Assembly (NCBI GenBank): GCA_910588655.1
Contig: CAJUPJ010000052.1
Location: 1 to 17,492, forward strand
From: an uncultured Lachnospiraceae bacterium
GTDB taxonomy: Bacteria; Bacillota; Clostridia; Lachnospirales; Lachnospiraceae
DNA length: 17,492 nt
Direction of reading: 5' to 3'
A model generated the notes under the pieces. That model was not told the origin of the DNA. It ran no database searches and saw nothing but the letters and a program-made list of their open reading frames with translations. Shown here one piece after another: positions 13,394 to 17,492 of the stretch; positions within the stretch are counted from its first letter, which is position 1; the number at the start of each line of letters is the position of its first letter. A program made the translations under genes and the position numbers.

Positions 13394-13518
13394 GGCTTTA
13401 TTGTAACATAGTATTTGCATTGGGGCAAGTATTGTGACGTGTAAAAAGGAGAAAATGCAAGTAAATAGTTTTTATTTGCTGTTTTAACCGTATAAGATAC
13501 GGCAGGGAGGATTTATTT

Positions 13519-15705
13519 ATGAGAAAAAGGAATTTAACAAAAAGCCTGGCACTTGTAATGGCAGTTTCAACAGGGCTGGCAGGTATAGGTACATATCCGT
13601 TAAATGCAAAGGCAGATATTGTAAGCGGGACAGAGGATGTACAACAATATGTTATTAAGCTTGATGCAGCAGATACATATGAAAAGATTTCAGAAGAATA
13701 TAAAACTTCTATTATAGATGACAATATAACAGAAGTTTTAAAAGATGAAAACATTATGGTTGCAGAAATGACAGAAGATGAAGCAGCAGAACTTGCAAAT
13801 ACTAATGGAGTAGAAACTATTGAAAAAGATGTATTTGTAACTGGCAGTACCATAAGTAATAATGTAGATGATAAAGAAGATGTATTTGTTGGTACAGATG
13901 GTGAGAATATTCATAATATATCTGATATAGGAGAAGATGGAAGTCTTTATATTAATGAAGAACCAGAAAATACAGATATAAGTGAAGAAGATAAAAAGAA
14001 TATTGAATGGTCACTGGATGTTATAAATGCAAATAATGGAGAGTATAGCGTTGGTAAAGAACCTGTTAAAGTAGCAGTTCTTGATTCAGGTGTTGTAGCA
14101 ACTGCTGATATTGATGTTAGTAAAAGGATTAACCTTATTCCGGGGGATGAAAATATAGAACCACTTTTTGAAGATTTCTCTGGACATGGTACGGCAATTG
14201 CAAGTATTATTGCAGGCAAAGATAATGGTGATGGCGTTACAGGAGTAAATCCAGATGCACAGATATATTCAGTAAAAGTGCTTGATGAAGACAACAGGGC
14301 AAGCGTAAGCCGTATTGCGGAAGGAATATATAAGTGTATTGATGAAAATGCCGATATAATTAATATGAGTTTTGGAACTACGACAGACTCTGAAATTTTA
14401 CACCAGGCTGTAAAGGCGGCGGAAGATGCAGGAATACTTATGGTAGCTGCTGCTGGAAACAGAGGGGAAAGTGACAAGCAGGTAGAATATCCAGCAGCAT
14501 ATCCAGAGGTATTAGCAGTAGGGGCTACTGGCACAGATGCAGAATTAAGTGGTATAAGTTCAGATGGTGAAGAAGTAGAAGTCCTTGCACCAGGTGAAAA
14601 TGTAGCTGTTCTTGGCATATGGGATGAAGTAAACCTGATGGACGGCACAAGCCTTTCAACCGCAGAAGTTACAGGCGCTGCTTCTGTACTGTTGTCAATG
14701 GATAAAAGCAAAAGTCCTGAATTTATACGCAGTTTGTTAAATACTGCTTCAAACCAGAATGTAGGTACAGGAAATGCAGGAATTATAGATTTATCATATG
14801 CCATATCTGTATATGATGAATTTGTCGGGAAGTTCCATGAGCAGGATACAGAAGGAATTGTAAATACAAGGGAAGTAAAAACATATGATGAAGGGGATGT
14901 GGAAGCAAGCTGGAAAACAGCATATCATGAAACCATTTTTGATGGATATGAAGGATTATCTGACAGTGCAAGAAGGGTAATTAAAAAGGGGCTTATTTAT
15001 CCAGATAAATATAAATATAATTTGGAAAGAGTGCAGGCATTGAACGGTTTTAGGAATTATATTGGTGATTATATTTATCTGGCACAGTTAGCCAGAAATA
15101 CTTATATGAATGGGCTTAAAAAGGCATTAGAAGACACAAAACATCCTTTGGGTACAGGTAATACAAATGGAAAAGAGAGTGTGCAGGATGTAAAAAATTA
15201 TATAGCAGCAATAGATAACTTTAGTAACGAAAATAAAGGTGGAGTTGGAGGGACATGGACAGATATACTTGGATATTCTGCTGGTACAGTTACTGAAGAA
15301 AAGCTTAGAAATGACCAGGGACGTTTTATTATAGGGTTAGCAGTACATTCCGCTATGGATGCTTATTCACATCGTGGGCGTGTACAGGGAATACCTTATG
15401 ATGGGACACAAGCCGACTTTCAAACTTTAACAGGGGGGAATTATACACAAAAACAAAAAGAAGCATTTGCTTTGAGATGGACTGTTGCTAAAAAAGTTGC
15501 TGAAGCTATAATGGGACAGTGGAAGGGAGAACATAGTTTTTCAATATTACAGTTTCATAGACCAGCCCATACTTATGTAGAAGGGCATGAAGATGAAACA
15601 TTTACCATGCAGCATTTCCTTGCATATGCAAAAAATAGTGATGGAAGTGACTGGTCAGGAAGAAAAGCAGAAGTCCAGAAATTTTTTAGTGACAGAACAG
15701 AATAA
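13519..15705 (+). CDS. Secreted subtilisin-like (S8) protease with extra His/Asp-rich C-terminal domain
   Basis: A 728-aa exported serine protease. Order: signal peptide (about 1-32, ending LNAKA), an inhibitor_I9-like propeptide (about 42-107, beginning QQYVIKLDA), an acidic linker, and the S8 domain (about 180-430). The catalytic triad is Asp189 in VAVLDSGV, His223 in SGHGT and Ser378 in DGTSLSTAEVTG, with oxyanion Asn314 in AAAGN. The last 290 residues are not a standard subtilase extension. They contain Trp465 and His470 in SWKTAYHETI, and GLAVHSAMDAYSHR with His610, Asp614 and His618. This helix-rich layout resembles zinc-dependent phospholipase C/S1-P1-type metallohydrolase folds (inference). 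There is no cell-wall anchor. GGGAGG precedes the ATG; the upstream leader is about 290 nt and structured. Substrate unknown. Confidence 0.88.
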   Translation: MRKRNLTKSLALVMAVSTGLAGIGTYPLNAKADIVSGTEDVQQYVIKLDAADTYEKISEEYKTSIIDDNITEVLKDENIMVAEMTEDEAAELANTNGVETIEKDVFVTGSTISNNVDDKEDVFVGTDGENIHNISDIGEDGSLYINEEPENTDISEEDKKNIEWSLDVINANNGEYSVGKEPVKVAVLDSGVVATADIDVSKRINLIPGDENIEPLFEDFSGHGTAIASIIAGKDNGDGVTGVNPDAQIYSVKVLDEDNRASVSRIAEGIYKCIDENADIINMSFGTTTDSEILHQAVKAAEDAGILMVAAAGNRGESDKQVEYPAAYPEVLAVGATGTDAELSGISSDGEEVEVLAPGENVAVLGIWDEVNLMDGTSLSTAEVTGAASVLLSMDKSKSPEFIRSLLNTASNQNVGTGNAGIIDLSYAISVYDEFVGKFHEQDTEGIVNTREVKTYDEGDVEASWKTAYHETIFDGYEGLSDSARRVIKKGLIYPDKYKYNLERVQALNGFRNYIGDYIYLAQLARNTYMNGLKKALEDTKHPLGTGNTNGKESVQDVKNYIAAIDNFSNENKGGVGGTWTDILGYSAGTVTEEKLRNDQGRFIIGLAVHSAMDAYSHRGRVQGIPYDGTQADFQTLTGGNYTQKQKEAFALRWTVAKKVAEAIMGQWKGEHSFSILQFHRPAHTYVEGHEDETFTMQHFLAYAKNSDGSDWSGRKAEVQKFFSDRTE

Positions 15706-15737
15706 TAAGTTATAATTTTTAATTTAATATTAGCAAT

Positions 15738-15762
15738 GGGGAAATATATAAAATATTTCCCT
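15738..15762 (+). terminator. Probable terminator hairpin after the protease gene
   Basis: GGGAAATAT (15739-15747) and ATATTTCCC (15753-15761) form a perfect 9-bp stem with a 5-nt loop, 33 nt after the stop codon. The following TGTTGTTAAATT is only moderately U-rich. Confidence 0.5.
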
Positions 15763-15817
15763 GTTGTTAAATTATATTTGATAAATATTTTATTTATAAA
15801 ATATTATAGGAGGTTTT

Positions 15818-17248
15818 ATGAAAAATTTGTTTAAAAAATTAATAGTGCCTGTTATTTGTGTATTTCTTGCTGGTGCATTTTCCAGGTCAGCAGAAGCTGC
15901 TAGTAAAAATCCGGATGATGTTGCAAGATTACAGAAATTTGTAAATGCACAGGTTAAAAAAGGTGCAAAGCTTTCTAAAGATGTTGAAAATGATAAATGT
16001 TATAAATGGGATAAAAGCGGGAACTTAAAATCAATAAAATGGAGAAGGTGCAAACTTACAGGTAATATAAAATTACCATCATTTAATAAGTTAAAGTCAG
16101 TAAATATATATATTAATCCAAAATTAAAAGGTATAGATGCAGGCAGAAACCCATTCCTGGAGGAAATGAATTGTGCTGGCGGTTCAATAGGATGTGGGAA
16201 AATAGTAAGATTCCATATTAACAGGCTGGATGTTACAGGATGCAGGAAACTTAAAAAATTAGATGCCAGGTATAATAAAATTAAAGAAATAGATTTGTCA
16301 AAAAATAAAGAGCTGGAAGTTTTATGGTTTGACTCTAATAAGATTGAGGAAATAGATTTATCAGAAAATAAAAAGCTTGCCACATTATTATTATCAGGCA
16401 ATATGCTGGAAAATATTATTCTTAAAAAAAATAATAATATTATCTCACTAGATATATCAAAAACGCTATGTAAGGAAATAGATGTTTCAAATCTTAAAAA
16501 ATTAGCCAGGTTTTATTGTCATGATATGGATATTGAAAAGCTGGATGTCAGTAAAAATAGCAGGCTTGAATATCTGGACTGCCATAATTCAAAACTTAAA
16601 GGGGTTTCCCTTGTTCTTGGTAAAAAGCCCATGCTTAACGAACTGTATTGTAATGAAAATATGCTTGAAGAACTTAACCTGGATGGATGCAATAATTTAA
16701 AGACCCTGTATTGTGGTGATAATAAACTCCAGGCTCTGGATATTACAAATTTAAAAAAACTTGACTATTTATCTTGTGGAAATAATAATATTACAGGACT
16801 GGATATTTCACAGAATATTAATATTACAAGTATCAGGTGCAATAATAACCCGCTTGGAAACCTGGAACTGGACCTTCCACTTTTAATAAATATGAATTGC
16901 AGTAACTGTGGGCTGGAAGAATTAAATTTGGAAAAAGTAAAAAGTTTAAGCTGGCTGATATGTGATGGTAATAAGTTGAATAAACTGGATGTTTCACATT
17001 TATCAAAGTTAAGGGAACTGGACTGCAGTAATAATAGTATTGTAGAATTATGTGTTTCAAATTTACCTAAATTAGAAAAACTGGACTGCAGTAATAATAA
17101 TATTTTGAAATTAGATGTTACAAATAATAAAAAACTTAACAAATTATATTGCAATGGCAACAAAACTTCAGAAATAGATATAAGCGGTTGTGATAAATTA
17201 AAAAGGGTTTATTTTAAATATGATGAAGGGACTGAAATAAAAAAATAG
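15818..17248 (+). CDS. Exported leucine-rich-repeat surface protein
   Basis: A 476-aa protein with a Sec signal peptide (cleavage expected after AEA at residue 27). A conserved short N-terminal block follows (NPDDVARLQKFVN and KKGAKLSKDV, residues 31-55), then about 15 leucine-rich repeats of 20-23 residues to the end. The repeat consensus is LxxLxCxxNxLxxLDLSxxxxL, as in LYCGDNKLQALDI and LDCSNNNILKLDV, with Cys at the position before the Asn ladder in most later repeats. Such proteins usually bind proteins or glycans outside the cell; no anchor motif or enzyme domain is visible. AGGAGG (15808-15813) precedes the ATG by 4 nt. A second gene with the same N-terminal block follows after 2 nt, and an LRR relic lies at 11227-11394, so the family is multicopy here. 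Confidence 0.88.
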   Translation: MKNLFKKLIVPVICVFLAGAFSRSAEAASKNPDDVARLQKFVNAQVKKGAKLSKDVENDKCYKWDKSGNLKSIKWRRCKLTGNIKLPSFNKLKSVNIYINPKLKGIDAGRNPFLEEMNCAGGSIGCGKIVRFHINRLDVTGCRKLKKLDARYNKIKEIDLSKNKELEVLWFDSNKIEEIDLSENKKLATLLLSGNMLENIILKKNNNIISLDISKTLCKEIDVSNLKKLARFYCHDMDIEKLDVSKNSRLEYLDCHNSKLKGVSLVLGKKPMLNELYCNENMLEELNLDGCNNLKTLYCGDNKLQALDITNLKKLDYLSCGNNNITGLDISQNINITSIRCNNNPLGNLELDLPLLINMNCSNCGLEELNLEKVKSLSWLICDGNKLNKLDVSHLSKLRELDCSNNSIVELCVSNLPKLEKLDCSNNNILKLDVTNNKKLNKLYCNGNKTSEIDISGCDKLKRVYFKYDEGTEIKK

Positions 17249-17250
17249 AA

Positions 17251-17492
17251 ATGAAAATAATATTAAAGATTTTAAAATTATATCTAATATGTTTGCTTTT
17301 CCTGGTTATTATTCCAAGACCAGCAGAAGCTTATGGAAGAAATCCAGATGAAGTTGTAAAACTACAGAAGTTTGTAAATTCGCAGATTAAAAAAGGTGCA
17401 AAATTACCTAAAGATGCAAAAAAAAATACCACTAATGTATACTAATTCCACTTTAAATCAGGAAGAAAATATGTTAAAATGTAAATATGAGT
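17251..17492 (+). pseudogene. Second exported LRR-family gene, frame broken at an A9 run (runs off the window)
   Basis: Begins 2 nt after the stop of the LRR gene and encodes a signal peptide (core LYLICLLFLVII, cleavage after AEA), then RNPDEVVKLQKFVN and KKGAKLPKDA, closely matching residues 31-55 of its neighbour. The annotated frame then stops at 17443-17445 after only 64 aa. The break follows a run of nine A (17418-17426). With eight A the frame would continue as YTNSTLNQEENMLKCKYE to the window edge, resembling the neighbour's next segment (KWDKSGNLKSIKW). There is no good ribosome binding site, so translation probably depends on coupling to the upstream gene. It could be a pseudogene, a phase-variable gene or a sequencing error. 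Confidence 0.6.

Larger units (their letters stand above)
13109..13518. other. Long intergenic region with divergent promoters and protease leader
   Basis: No convincing gene is present. It holds the two divergent promoters and two stem-loops in the expected leader of the protease: TATAGTTT (13235-13242) with AAACTATA (13269-13276), and a longer one at 13333-13393. A 62-codon frame from TTG 13249 has no ribosome binding site and unlikely composition, so it is not called. The region also contains a 12-bp palindrome ATATTATAATAT (13142-13153), between the -35 and -10 of the - strand promoter; it could be a PadR operator. Confidence 0.6.

Noticed and set aside
13249..13437. A 62-codon frame in the protease leader
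   Set aside because: TTG start without a ribosome binding site, the frame crosses a long stem-loop, and no family features are seen.
13947..14804. A 285-codon - strand frame inside the protease gene
   Set aside because: Antisense to the S8 catalytic domain; its composition simply mirrors the real gene.

Overview
The window reads as chromosomal DNA of a low-GC Firmicute, most likely a gut-type Clostridia (Lachnospiraceae-like). Pointers are the AT-rich intergenic DNA, strong AGGAGG-type ribosome binding sites, frequent AGG arginine codons, a PadR/HAAS-type gene cluster, a eukaryote-like NADP isocitrate dehydrogenase, and several Sec-exported surface proteins with Big_2 or leucine-rich repeats. 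The species cannot be fixed from sequence alone. No rRNA, tRNA, CRISPR array or intact insertion sequence was seen.

Layout. (1) 1-3011: a type II restriction-modification module on the + strand, with an intact C5 cytosine methyltransferase, an MspI-like endonuclease gene split by a frameshift, and a Vsr-type nicking endonuclease, closed by a strong hairpin. (2) 3036-7803: a biotin-linked locus. bioY (- strand) diverges from a + strand operon encoding a MaoC/hotdog dehydratase-like protein, a thiolase, and an acyl-CoA-ligase-like enzyme fused in frame to a nitroreductase domain. A BirA-type operator lies between them, and each arm contains a perfect TTGACA -35 box of one of the two divergent promoters. 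(3) 7893-8906: an exported Big_2 protein on the - strand. (4) 9086-11200: icd followed by a MYG1-family gene. (5) 11227-13023: a - strand operon, HAAS protein / small exported protein / PadR regulator / second HAAS protein, with a padR relic upstream and a leucine-rich-repeat gene relic downstream. (6) 13519-15705: a secreted subtilisin-like protease with an extra His/Asp-rich C-terminal domain, behind a long structured leader. (7) 15818-end: an exported leucine-rich-repeat protein followed by a second copy whose frame breaks at a run of nine A.

The main candidate for new biology is region 2. The operator and promoters imply that biotin represses uptake (BioY) and the enzyme operon together. 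Bacillus and Staphylococcus have a BirA-controlled acyl-CoA ligase/thiolase pair (YhfT/YhfS) whose role, as far as I know, is not settled. This locus adds a dehydratase and a flavoenzyme domain, so it resembles most of a two-carbon acyl-chain extension cycle. Making or repairing the pimeloyl or valeryl chain of a biotin vitamer is a reasonable but unproven inference. The rest is typical accessory material with clear decay: a broken endonuclease, a padR relic, an LRR relic and a frameshifted LRR gene.
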